Assembly (NCBI GenBank): GCA_947642745.1
Contig: CANRTU010000002.1
Coordinates: 1 to 64,000, forward strand
From: an uncultured Eubacterium sp.
GTDB taxonomy: Bacteria > Bacillota > Clostridia > Lachnospirales > Lachnospiraceae
Direction: 5' to 3'
Length of the DNA stretch: 64,000 nucleotides
Program-made: the position numbers and the translations under genes
Shown: positions 52,890 to 62,175 of the stretch, piece after piece
Numbering within the stretch: the first letter of the stretch is position 1
Layout: each line of letters begins with the position of its first letter
Notes under the pieces: generated by a model
What the model saw: only the letters and a program-made list of their open reading frames with translations
Databases searched by the model: none
What the model was told of the DNA's origin: nothing

Positions 52890-52918
52890 ATTATACTCTA
52901 CTATGTGCAGTATTGCAA
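52890..52918 (-). promoter_or_regulatory. sigma-A promoter of 6S-like RNA
   Basis: -35 TTGCAA (52918-52913), 17-nt spacer, -10 TATAAT (52895-52890). Confidence 0.75.
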
Positions 52919-53030
52919 CAAATATTTACATACAAGATGATGTATTTTATGGTATTTTTTCTGCCTGTAACTCCCTTAACGTTAAGTGGATAAAAAAGTC
53001 TTCATTTAACTTCTTAAAGTTTACATAATA

Positions 53031-54308
53031 TTAATTATGTTTCTGTTCTGGTATATGATCCGGTACCTGTTCTGTTTCCGGCATTTCCAGCTGTAGGTCT
53101 TCTTCGTTCAAAAGCGCGGTCTTTCCGTGTTTTTGCAGCCCCATAATGACAAGCCGTTTTACAAAACTGTAAATGACCGCAAATACCGGCACGCCAACCA
53201 GTATACCGGTAAACCCGAAAAATCCCTGAAACAGCGTAATTGAAAACAGCACCCAGAAACCGGACAGCCCCACACTGTCCGCCAGCAGTTTTGGCCCCAG
53301 GATATTTCCGTCAAACTGCTGTAAAATAATAATAAATATCACAAAAATCACGCAATTAAGCGGACTGGAAATCAGTACCAGCAGCGCTGACGGCACGGCC
53401 CCGATATAAGGTCCGAAATAAGGAATCACATTTGTGACGCCGATAATTACACTGATGAGCACCGCATTTGGAAAATCCATGGTGAACGTCATAATCATGC
53501 AGAACACATAGCAGATCACTCCCACAATGGCGCTGTCCAGTATTTTTCCGCCAAAAAAGCCTACGAACGTTTTATCTATAAATGATACTTCTTTCAGGAT
53601 TTTATCCGCCCGATCCCCTTTAAACATGGCGTACAGCACAGCTTTTCCCTGTCTGGCAAAGGTCCTGCGGCCAAGAAGCAAATAAATGCAGATGATTACG
53701 CCGATCAAAAGATTACTGAACATGCTGACCACAGATGTGACCGTACTGGCCACACCGCCCATCATCCCCTGCAGGGCAGGCAGCAGATCTGACTGCGCCC
53801 AGTCTTCCAGTTTCATTTCCAGACTGGCGATAGTAGTATTCACATATCTTTGCGCCACTGCGTTGCCGTCCAGCTGCCCGGTCAGCCATCCGGCAAATTC
53901 GTCCACTTTTTGCGGCAATGCGTTAATCAGAATCAGAATGCTTTCAACCATTTCCGGAATTACCATGCTAAGCAGCAGGTAAATAATTAAAAATGTCAGA
54001 ATAATTACCAGCGTTACCGTAATCCCGCATGCCCGTTTTTTATGTTTTGGCGCAAGAAACGATTCGATTCTTTTTTCCAGAAAGTTGCATGGTGTCTTTA
54101 GTAAATATGCCAGAACCGCCCCGTATATTACCGGTGTCAATACACCTAAAAGCCAGTGAAAAGACTGGCGGATCTGCCCGATTTCCTTAATGGCAAAAAA
54201 CAGCAGAATCGCCAGCGCCAGAGACAAAAATCCGGACAGTGACTGATAAAATATTCTCTTTAAATCTTCTTTTTTCACTAATAATTTCCTCCCTCGTATC
54301 ATTGACAT
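53031..54308 (-). CDS. AI-2E family transporter (PerM-like)
   Basis: Polytopic; NVIPYFGPYIGAVPSALLVLISSP; ILGPKLLADSVGLSGFWVL. Confidence 0.93.
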   Translation of the reverse strand: MSMIRGRKLLVKKEDLKRIFYQSLSGFLSLALAILLFFAIKEIGQIRQSFHWLLGVLTPVIYGAVLAYLLKTPCNFLEKRIESFLAPKHKKRACGITVTLVIILTFLIIYLLLSMVIPEMVESILILINALPQKVDEFAGWLTGQLDGNAVAQRYVNTTIASLEMKLEDWAQSDLLPALQGMMGGVASTVTSVVSMFSNLLIGVIICIYLLLGRRTFARQGKAVLYAMFKGDRADKILKEVSFIDKTFVGFFGGKILDSAIVGVICYVFCMIMTFTMDFPNAVLISVIIGVTNVIPYFGPYIGAVPSALLVLISSPLNCVIFVIFIIILQQFDGNILGPKLLADSVGLSGFWVLFSITLFQGFFGFTGILVGVPVFAVIYSFVKRLVIMGLQKHGKTALLNEEDLQLEMPETEQVPDHIPEQKHN

Positions 54309-55131
54309 ACATCCGTCTGTCGTCTTTTTTAACGATAACTAAACCTATCATAACAAATAAGCATTATTTGTCAATATGCGCTGTGTCCACAATTCCCGTT
54401 TCTGTCCGAAGAGCCGGTTCTCTACGTTCTGCCATAGCAAAGTCTTTTTATAAAACGTATTACCATCAGAAACCGGGGATTGCAGCGCCCTGCGCCTCAT
54501 GCCACAGCAAAACCTTTATCATAAAACCCGGTACCAGTATGAATATTGTGATAACATCATGGAAAATTGTGGTAGTAAACGCAAATAAATTGTTATAAAA
54601 TACTACTGTACTGACCGGCTGCTTCATGGCAATGCCACTACCCTGCTTTGCTATCCGCCGCACTGGATTTTCTAACCGCAGCTGCCCTGCGCTGTTGAAA
54701 ATGCCTTGCAGGGCGGGTAAAAAATGCGGCACGCTTACCGTACAAAGCAGGCGGTGCGTACGCCGGTACTACAGTGAATCTTATACGGTCATACCTGGTT
54801 ATCTGTCATTTTTGTATATTATCAGCCGGAAAATAACCGCATATTCCGGATGCCGGGGAAACAGACAGCCATCCCCGGCTGATCTGGTGTTTAACAGCAG
54901 ATAAACATGTATGTTCCGGCATTGTTCACTGTAGTACCAGAGCGTGGCTTAAAAATGTTTTCTGTCAGATGTGCCCGGAGGACACGAGATACCAGAAAGG
55001 GCATGATATATTCCACAATCTGTGCCCCCGGATGGCATACTATGGAAGATTTACATCCGGTAAGCGGATGATAACAACTGACACTTTGCAACAACTGGAA
55101 CCGCCCCACAGGCGGTGGATTGGAGAAAATT

Positions 55132-56796
55132 ATGGAAAAAAAATGGTGGCATGACAAAATAGCGTATCAGATCTATCCAAAAAGCTTCTGCGATTCCAAT
55201 GGAGACGGCATCGGGGATATTCCAGGCATTATTTCCAAACTGGATTATCTGCATGATCTGGGTGTTGATATTATCTGGCTCTCTCCATGCTATGCGTCCC
55301 CGCTGGCGGATGAAGGTTATGATATTTCGGATTACTATGCCATTGATCCCCGTTTTGGAACAATGGAAGATATGGACCGCCTGATTCTGGAGACAAAGAA
55401 ACGGAATATGTACCTGCTGATGGATCTGGTAGTCAATCACTGTTCTGATGAACATGAATGGTTTCAAAAAGCCTGTGAGGACCCGGAAGGCCCTTATGGA
55501 AACTTTTTCTATCTCCGGGATAAAAAGGATGACCGCCTGCCTACAAACTGGCGTTCTTATTTTGGCGGTCCGGTATGGGACGACCTTCCAGGCACCGGAA
55601 AACAGTATCTGCATGTATTTCATAAAAAACAGCCGGATCTGAACTGGGAAAATCCGGCGCTGCGGGAGGAAATATATAAAAATATAAACTGGTGGCTGGA
55701 TAAAGGGCTGGGCGGTTTTCGCATTGACGCCATAATAAATATCAAAAAAGCGCTCCCTTTCAGAGACTATACGCCAGACCGGGCGGACGGGCTGTGCTCT
55801 GTAAACGCCATGTTAAAAGAAGCGGATGGCATCGGTGAATTTCTGGGAGAAATGAGAGACCGTACATTCAAAAAATACGATGCCTTTTCTGTCGGAGAAG
55901 TCTTTAACGAAAAACCAGAAGAAATACCGGATTTTATCGGCCAGAACGGCTATTTCTCCAGTATGTTTGATTTCAATGCGGCCATGGCCGGCAGCAGTGA
56001 AAAAGGCTGGTACGACGCAGCCATGGTAACGCCGGAAGATTATAAACGCTGCTGTTTCGAATCACAGGCAAAAACGGGAGATACCGGATTTTTATCCAAT
56101 ATTATTGAAAACCACGACGAACCAAGAGGCGTGAGCCGTTATATTCCACAGGGCGACTGTTGTCCGGAAAGCAAAAAAATGCTGGCTGCCCTTAGTTTTA
56201 TGCTGCGGGGTATACCGTTTATCTACCAGGGGCAGGAAATCGGCATGGAAAACAAACCTTTTACTTCCATGGATGAGGTGGACGACATTTCCACGCTGGA
56301 CGAATACCAGGTAGCCCTGGATGCCGGCCTCTCCCCGGAAGAAGCTTTAAAAGCCGTTGCCAGACTCAGCCGGGACAACGCCAGAACACCCATGCAGTGG
56401 TCCGATAAACTAAATGCAGGTTTTACAACCGGGACTCCCTGGATGAAAGTAAATCCAAATTATAAACAGATAAATGCCGAAGCCCAGATGAATGATCCGG
56501 GATCAGTCTTAAGTTTTTATAAACAACTGGCGGCGCTGCGTAAACATCCGGATTATACACAGACAATTGTCTATGGCTCCCTGGAGCCGGTATGGGAAAA
56601 CCAGCGCAATCTGATGGCTTATTACCGTAAAGGAGACAAGACACTGCTGGTCATTGGTAATTTCCAGAAAGAAGAACAGCAGGTGACACTTCCTGACGGA
56701 TACCAGAATGTACTGTTAAATAATTATGACACAATCAGAATCCGGGACAACTGTATCAGCCTTTATGGCTACCAGATACTGATTCTTAATATCTGA
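55132..56796 (+). CDS. GH13 alpha-glucosidase / oligo-1,6-glucosidase
   Basis: WWHDKIAYQIYPKSFCDSNGDGIGDIPGIISKLDYLHDLGVDIIWLSP; GFRIDAI, SVGEVF, ENHDEPR catalytic motifs. Confidence 0.95.
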   Translation: MEKKWWHDKIAYQIYPKSFCDSNGDGIGDIPGIISKLDYLHDLGVDIIWLSPCYASPLADEGYDISDYYAIDPRFGTMEDMDRLILETKKRNMYLLMDLVVNHCSDEHEWFQKACEDPEGPYGNFFYLRDKKDDRLPTNWRSYFGGPVWDDLPGTGKQYLHVFHKKQPDLNWENPALREEIYKNINWWLDKGLGGFRIDAIINIKKALPFRDYTPDRADGLCSVNAMLKEADGIGEFLGEMRDRTFKKYDAFSVGEVFNEKPEEIPDFIGQNGYFSSMFDFNAAMAGSSEKGWYDAAMVTPEDYKRCCFESQAKTGDTGFLSNIIENHDEPRGVSRYIPQGDCCPESKKMLAALSFMLRGIPFIYQGQEIGMENKPFTSMDEVDDISTLDEYQVALDAGLSPEEALKAVARLSRDNARTPMQWSDKLNAGFTTGTPWMKVNPNYKQINAEAQMNDPGSVLSFYKQLAALRKHPDYTQTIVYGSLEPVWENQRNLMAYYRKGDKTLLVIGNFQKEEQQVTLPDGYQNVLLNNYDTIRIRDNCISLYGYQILILNI

Positions 56797-56816
56797 CAAA
56801 CGATATAACAAACGCA

Positions 56817-56863
56817 TGGAAAATGCCGGCTGTCTGTCAGACAAAACCGGCATTTTCATTTCC
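56817..56863 (+). terminator. terminator after GH13 gene
   Basis: tggaaaatgccgg ... ccggcattttcatttcca inverted repeat. Confidence 0.7.
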
Positions 56864-57014
56864 AGAGCATATTTCTCTGACATAAACTTTCCTGACAGGG
56901 TCAGAGGGTCTTTTACACTCCGTTCCGGTCGCTGTAAGCGCCTGGCGGCCTCCTGGAAAAAGAACGTCCCGCAAAGTAAAAACCCGCTGCTTCCATCTGT
57001 TTTTATATACAGAC

Positions 57015-58337
57015 TCAGAATACAGGCAGTCCCTGTTCCAGGGCGCATACTGGCAGCAGCAGCATAAAGGTGCTTCCCTCTCCCGGTACGCTGTCTACTG
57101 TCACCGTGCCCCCATGTTTCTGCGCTATTTTCATGGTCAGCGGAAGTCCCAGTCCGAATCCTTCTGAATTTCTGGATTTATCTGCTTTATAAAACCGCTT
57201 GAATATATGTTCCATGTCTTCTTCACGGATACCCTCCCCATAATCTCTTACCGAAACAAAAACCATCTCCTGCGTCGTACCGGTAGCTACTTCAATGACG
57301 CTTCCTGCCGGACTGTATTTCAGGGCATTGGTTAAAAGATTCTGCACACCGATCATAATCAGTCCGATATCCCCCACCGTACGGGCTTCTGCCAGTTCCA
57401 GCCGCAGACTGAGTGTATCGTTTGCCTTCTGCTGCATATCCTCACAGACAGACTGTACGATTTCCGGCAGGTCAATCTCTTCCCGTTGTATCTGGCGGCG
57501 GTGGGAATCCAGCCTGGAAAGCTCCAGCAGTCTGGATATAATCATGTTTATTTTGCCGGAATGGCGGTCAATGACTTCAAAAGCCTCCTGGTAGTCTTCC
57601 ATACTTTCTGATTTTGCACGGGCATACTGGCACTCCGCTGTAATGACCGCCACCGGTGTACGCAGTTCATGGGCCACATCTGACGTAAACTGTTCCTGCT
57701 GGCAGAACATCTCCTCCAGACGGTCCAGCATACGGTTATTTGCCTGCGTCAGTACCATCAGTTCATAGATTCTGCCATGATACTCCATCCGTTTGGACAT
57801 ATTCGTATCCATCCCGATCTTACCGGCTAACCGGCACATACCCTTTAAAGAATTGGATATGCGTCTGGCAAACACAATGCCGGACAGTATGGCGGCGCCG
57901 GATACGAGCAGGATACTCAGACACGCCAGATATTCCAGCGTACGATAACGGCTGTAAATATCAGATTTACGCACAATGCCCCGCACGCAGACCGTACGAT
58001 TATTATCCAGCCGCTTGCGGATATCCCGGATAAAAAAGGTTTCCCACCCCTGTGTCACTTCCTGAAACTCCCGGCCGCCGATACTGATATCTGTAGGACA
58101 CCCCTTCGGATACTCTCCGGCCAGTACCTCCCCGGTAGAACAGTTAAGCACCAGAAAATAAATTTCCTCCTCCTGCCATACAAAAGCAATCTGGTCTTCT
58201 TCATCCACATACATGCTTTTTGAATTTTTATATAATTTATGTTCCAGATTTTGCCTGATATCATAACTGACCGCTACATTCGCCAGAATATGTACAAACA
58301 CCAGCATGGTCACTGCCATCATGGACAGTGCGGCCAA
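57015..58337 (-). CDS. sensor histidine kinase
   Basis: HAMP; FTSDVAHELRTPVAVI H-box; DYGEGIREEDMEHIFKRFYKADKSRNSEGFGLGLPLTMKIAQKHGG. Start codon uncertain. Confidence 0.94.
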   Translation of the reverse strand: MAALSMMAVTMLVFVHILANVAVSYDIRQNLEHKLYKNSKSMYVDEEDQIAFVWQEEEIYFLVLNCSTGEVLAGEYPKGCPTDISIGGREFQEVTQGWETFFIRDIRKRLDNNRTVCVRGIVRKSDIYSRYRTLEYLACLSILLVSGAAILSGIVFARRISNSLKGMCRLAGKIGMDTNMSKRMEYHGRIYELMVLTQANNRMLDRLEEMFCQQEQFTSDVAHELRTPVAVITAECQYARAKSESMEDYQEAFEVIDRHSGKINMIISRLLELSRLDSHRRQIQREEIDLPEIVQSVCEDMQQKANDTLSLRLELAEARTVGDIGLIMIGVQNLLTNALKYSPAGSVIEVATGTTQEMVFVSVRDYGEGIREEDMEHIFKRFYKADKSRNSEGFGLGLPLTMKIAQKHGGTVTVDSVPGEGSTFMLLLPVCALEQGLPVF

Positions 58338-58375
58338 AAGCAGAAGCAGAATGTAGCGGCTGATGGATAGCTGTT

Positions 58376-59050
58376 TTACCCTTCTGCCCTTAATACGTAT
58401 CCCACCCCTCTGATTGTCTGAATCATTTTAAATGTAAACGGATCGTCTATTTTTTTTCTCAGATAACGGATATAGACGTCTATAACATTGGAATAGCTGT
58501 CATGATCCAGATCCCATATGTTAGCTTCAATCTGTTCCCTTGATACGACGATGTTCTGATTGCGTATGAGATAAAGCAGAATAGAAAACTCTTTTGGCGA
58601 TAAATAAATCTCCTGTTCTTTGCGTTTTACAATATGCTCATTACAGTCCACCATCAGATCCCCGCAGCGGTAAATATTTTCCCGGACGCCGGCTTTTTTA
58701 CGGGTCATGGCCCTTACCCTCGCAGACAGCTCCTGAAAAACAAATGGTTTAACCATATAATCATCGGCGCCGATATCCAGTCCTTCCACAATATCATCCA
58801 CCCGGCTGCGGGCGGTAAGAAATAAGACCGGCGTCTGTACCCCTCTGCTTCTGGCCTTTTTCAATACTTCAAATCCGTCTGTCCTGGGCAGCATCACATC
58901 CAGGATTACCCCGTCATATTCTTCCATCTGTAAATAATCATAGGCGCTTTCACCATCAAAACAGGTATCCACCAGATACCCTTCCGATTCAAGTTCCCTG
59001 GTAATGATACGGTTTAAGTCCTTTTCATCTTCTACGACCAGTATCTTCAT
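58376..59050 (-). CDS. OmpR-family response regulator
   Basis: MKILVVEDEKDLNRIITRELESEGY; winged-helix C-terminus; AGGAGA upstream of ATG 59050. Confidence 0.96.
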   Translation of the reverse strand: MKILVVEDEKDLNRIITRELESEGYLVDTCFDGESAYDYLQMEEYDGVILDVMLPRTDGFEVLKKARSRGVQTPVLFLTARSRVDDIVEGLDIGADDYMVKPFVFQELSARVRAMTRKKAGVRENIYRCGDLMVDCNEHIVKRKEQEIYLSPKEFSILLYLIRNQNIVVSREQIEANIWDLDHDSYSNVIDVYIRYLRKKIDDPFTFKMIQTIRGVGYVLRAEG

Positions 59051-59184
59051 GATATGTCTCCTTTTCCTGTTTCCAGAATATCTCCTTTTCCAGTATTCTC
59101 CAAAAATATACAACAGAATAATTAAAACTGCATGAAAAGTCTGGTACTGGCTCATATCAGACAGACCGGACACAATTTCCTGTA

Positions 59185-59227
59185 CAGTATGCATAAAATC
59201 CCGCAAAGCGGGATTTTATGCATACTG
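59185..59227. repeat. perfect 20-bp-stem hairpin with 3-nt loop
   Basis: cagtatgcataaaatcccgc-aaa-gcgggattttatgcatactg. Confidence 0.85.
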
Positions 59228-59451
59228 CGGGCTGCCTCTGGCAGCATTTTCCTCTCCGACGCAGGGCGATCCTCCCGGAGGGTTTTTATCTTACAGGACG
59301 CTCTTTCCTATAAGATTAAAAAGTATCCGGCACAGCCGGATACTCCGCCTGCTGCGGGCTGCCTCTGGCAGCATTTTCCTCTCCGACGCAGGGCGATCCT
59401 CCCGGAAGGTTTTTAATCTTACAGGACGCTCTTTCCTATAAGATTAAAAAG
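59225..59451. repeat. tandem duplication of a ~100-bp intergenic repeat
   Basis: ctgcgggctgcctctggcagcattttcctctccgacgcagggcgatcctcccgga..ggtttttatcttacaggacgctctttcctataagattaaaaag at 59225-59323 and 59352-59451. Confidence 0.9.
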
Positions 59452-59480
59452 GACAACGGCCATATATCCGCCGTTGTCCT
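59447..59480 (-). terminator. pckA intrinsic terminator
   Basis: Minus strand: ggacaacggcggatatatggccgttgtcctttttaat. Confidence 0.85.
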
Positions 59481-59636
59481 CCATATTTTATAGCAGGCAA
59501 TATTTATTAAGATTTATCCATATATACTGCCGCATCTGCCAGAAAAAGCTGCATGGCGCAGATCTGGCGCCGTTCTTTCAGAGGTTCGTATCGCCTGTAT
59601 CACCGGGAAACGATGCTTTTGCGGCCGCTTACGGAT

Positions 59637-61343
59637 TTAGAGCGTATTTGCTTCATCCACTACTTTCTGGATGGCAGCTGCCGCGTCTGCCGGAAGCTTG
59701 TTATAGCCGCCTTCTTTTGTATCCAGTTCTTTGACATTGTTCAGACGGTCAGTCATACGTGCTTTCATCTGAGCCACATAGTCTTTGTCATTTAAATCCG
59801 GAACGAAGCCTTCCCATTCCAGAATCTCAATGTCTTCAAACGGTCCCCACTGTTTGAAATCCGCTTTCTTCTCTACAATAGCTTCCAGAATGCCAAGCGT
59901 ATCTTTTGGCTGTACTTTTTTGCCCATAAAATCACCGGTATTGATAATGTAGCAGTCTACGTTCTTTTCTTCTACCAGTTTTTTAAATTTCTCATAGTCA
60001 TTCACCAGCGGATAAGTACGGAACGGATTTGCGTACGGCTCAATTACCAGTGCGTTCGGATCCACGCCAGGAGCAAGCCTTTCCGCTGTGGAACGTTTTG
60101 TAGCAAGTGTGGCTCCCATTACAGATGCCAGGGAAGCGCCTTTTAATTTTACAACCGGCGGCAGCGTCTGGTCTTTCATGATCCAGAAAATAGCGTTTAC
60201 CGGACTGTCGATTTTGTCTACCCTGTTTGGAGACCATAATTTGGATTTGATGGCACGTCCGTTTCCGTTACGGATATCTTCCGTTACAAGCACAATCTTT
60301 CCTTCATCATCCAGTGTAGCGGAACAGTTCTGGGCTGTTAATAAGAACTTGTTGTCCTCACAGGCAGTCGGATAATCTGCGGTCTTGTCAAAATAAGTCG
60401 GCTCCAGGGCAATGGAGGCACATGTGTCTGTATTAATAATAAACGCATCGTCGTGCAGCACTTTGATAGAAGGATATTTATCATTGTGTTTTGCGTGGGT
60501 CAGTGTGGATTTGCCGGATCCGGATAAACCAAATACAGCTGCCACATATTTGGAACCATCGTCCAGTGTATATTCTTTCTGTCCGCCATGGCAGGACGCA
60601 TAACCATTACGGTTGGCAATTGCCCAGGCCAGGGTCAGGGTACCTTTTTTGTGTTCGCCAAAATATCTCATACCAAGGATAGCCGCACAGTTTGTCTCTG
60701 TATTAAAATAGCACAGGCATTTACCGTCGCATACATCTGTCTGGTCTGTACCCTTCCACTGCGGATCAGAGAAAATATATACATCCGGCTCGCTGCCATT
60801 TCCTACCGGCAGGGACTGGCCGTACATCTTTGTATACGTATCGTTCATATACTGGAAGTTCAGCATCCAGTTATACAGAATGTTTTCTTCTCCCTGTGGA
60901 ATCAGCAGATGCGCCTTCACCATAAATTCCGGATCAAGTCCGATATATACCTGGGCATGGTACATCTTTTTCCAGCGTGAATCATAAACCGCATCCATCA
61001 GAATCTTGTCCAGTTTCGCACAATCCGTACCCTCTTTACCTGTAATTCTTCTGGCAGCAGCATAACGTCCTGTAATTGAACCGTCATTAAATAATAATAC
61101 TTTTGCTTCCGGCTCCAGTCCGATTTCTTCCGCTTTATAGACCGGCATATCTGTGACAACTGTTCCCGGAGAATTTTTAGCCAGTTCATAAGCTTCCCGC
61201 AGCGTGTTTACTTTTACCACATTATTGCCATAGAAAGGCGCTTCTATGATCGCACGGGTATTGGTAACCGGAGACGCCGCTTTTGGAAACCCGACTTTGT
61301 CTGGTCCGATCTCAGTTCTTGCATAAAATGCTTTTGTTGACAT
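59637..61343 (-). CDS. pckA: phosphoenolpyruvate carboxykinase (ATP)
   Basis: FGLSGSGKSTLTH kinase-1a motif; MGATLATKRSTAERLAPGVDP; large PEPCK fold. Confidence 0.93.
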   Translation of the reverse strand: MSTKAFYARTEIGPDKVGFPKAASPVTNTRAIIEAPFYGNNVVKVNTLREAYELAKNSPGTVVTDMPVYKAEEIGLEPEAKVLLFNDGSITGRYAAARRITGKEGTDCAKLDKILMDAVYDSRWKKMYHAQVYIGLDPEFMVKAHLLIPQGEENILYNWMLNFQYMNDTYTKMYGQSLPVGNGSEPDVYIFSDPQWKGTDQTDVCDGKCLCYFNTETNCAAILGMRYFGEHKKGTLTLAWAIANRNGYASCHGGQKEYTLDDGSKYVAAVFGLSGSGKSTLTHAKHNDKYPSIKVLHDDAFIINTDTCASIALEPTYFDKTADYPTACEDNKFLLTAQNCSATLDDEGKIVLVTEDIRNGNGRAIKSKLWSPNRVDKIDSPVNAIFWIMKDQTLPPVVKLKGASLASVMGATLATKRSTAERLAPGVDPNALVIEPYANPFRTYPLVNDYEKFKKLVEEKNVDCYIINTGDFMGKKVQPKDTLGILEAIVEKKADFKQWGPFEDIEILEWEGFVPDLNDKDYVAQMKARMTDRLNNVKELDTKEGGYNKLPADAAAAIQKVVDEANTL

Positions 61344-61487
61344 GAATAGTTCCTCCTTCAAAAAAATAAATACTATTTTAATAAATTTCCATTATAAATC
61401 ATGATGGAAAATGAGTAACTAAAAATACTATACACTATGTTATTTTTTTGTCAATAAAATATTGTAAACATTTACCTGAAAATTATT

Positions 61488-61940
61488 TCAGATGTGACCC
61501 GGCGACCCTGCCTGCCCGGATTCTTCTGCCAGATCCTCCCTGGAAAATGCAAAAGGCAGCAGTTCATGCAGATACAGACACTTGTAATCCTGCTCATTTT
61601 TTGCAAGTATCACTATAAATTCATATGGATCGCAAAATTCCATCAGAACCTGCCGGCAGACGCCGCAGGGTGAAAGATATTCCTGTCCCTTTCCCGCAAT
61701 GGCGACAGCCTCAAAATCCCGTTTTCCTTCTGATACCGCTTTAAACAGCGCCGTGCGCTCCGCACAGTTTGAGGGCGAATACGCAGCGTTTTCCACATTG
61801 CAGCCGGTATAAATGGTACCGTCTTTACATAACAGCGCCGCCCCTACCTGAAAATGGGAATACGGCGCATAAGCGTATGATCCTGCTTCATATGCTTTGC
61901 ATATCAGTTCTGGTATGTACCTGTTTTTATCTTCCTTCAT
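61488..61940 (-). CDS. cdd: cytidine deaminase
   Basis: CAERTALFKAVSEG and CGVCRQVLMEF zinc motifs. Confidence 0.95.
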   Translation of the reverse strand: MKEDKNRYIPELICKAYEAGSYAYAPYSHFQVGAALLCKDGTIYTGCNVENAAYSPSNCAERTALFKAVSEGKRDFEAVAIAGKGQEYLSPCGVCRQVLMEFCDPYEFIVILAKNEQDYKCLYLHELLPFAFSREDLAEESGQAGSPGHI

Positions 61941-62175
61941 AGAATACCTTCTTTCTTTTCATATTTTAATATATAAACAGTAAAAAAGCTATCCTGTATT
62001 TCATTAAAATTTTGTGAATAACCGCTGGCAGAATGCGGTCAGGGGCACTGTCCGCACGCCCGGCATATTCATTAAGATTTTATGAATAATGTTAAAAGTT
62101 ATTGAATATTTGCTTTTTTTCTTGTTTTCCGCTTTTATCCTATGGTAAGATATGGGGCAGACAGGAGGTATGTTA

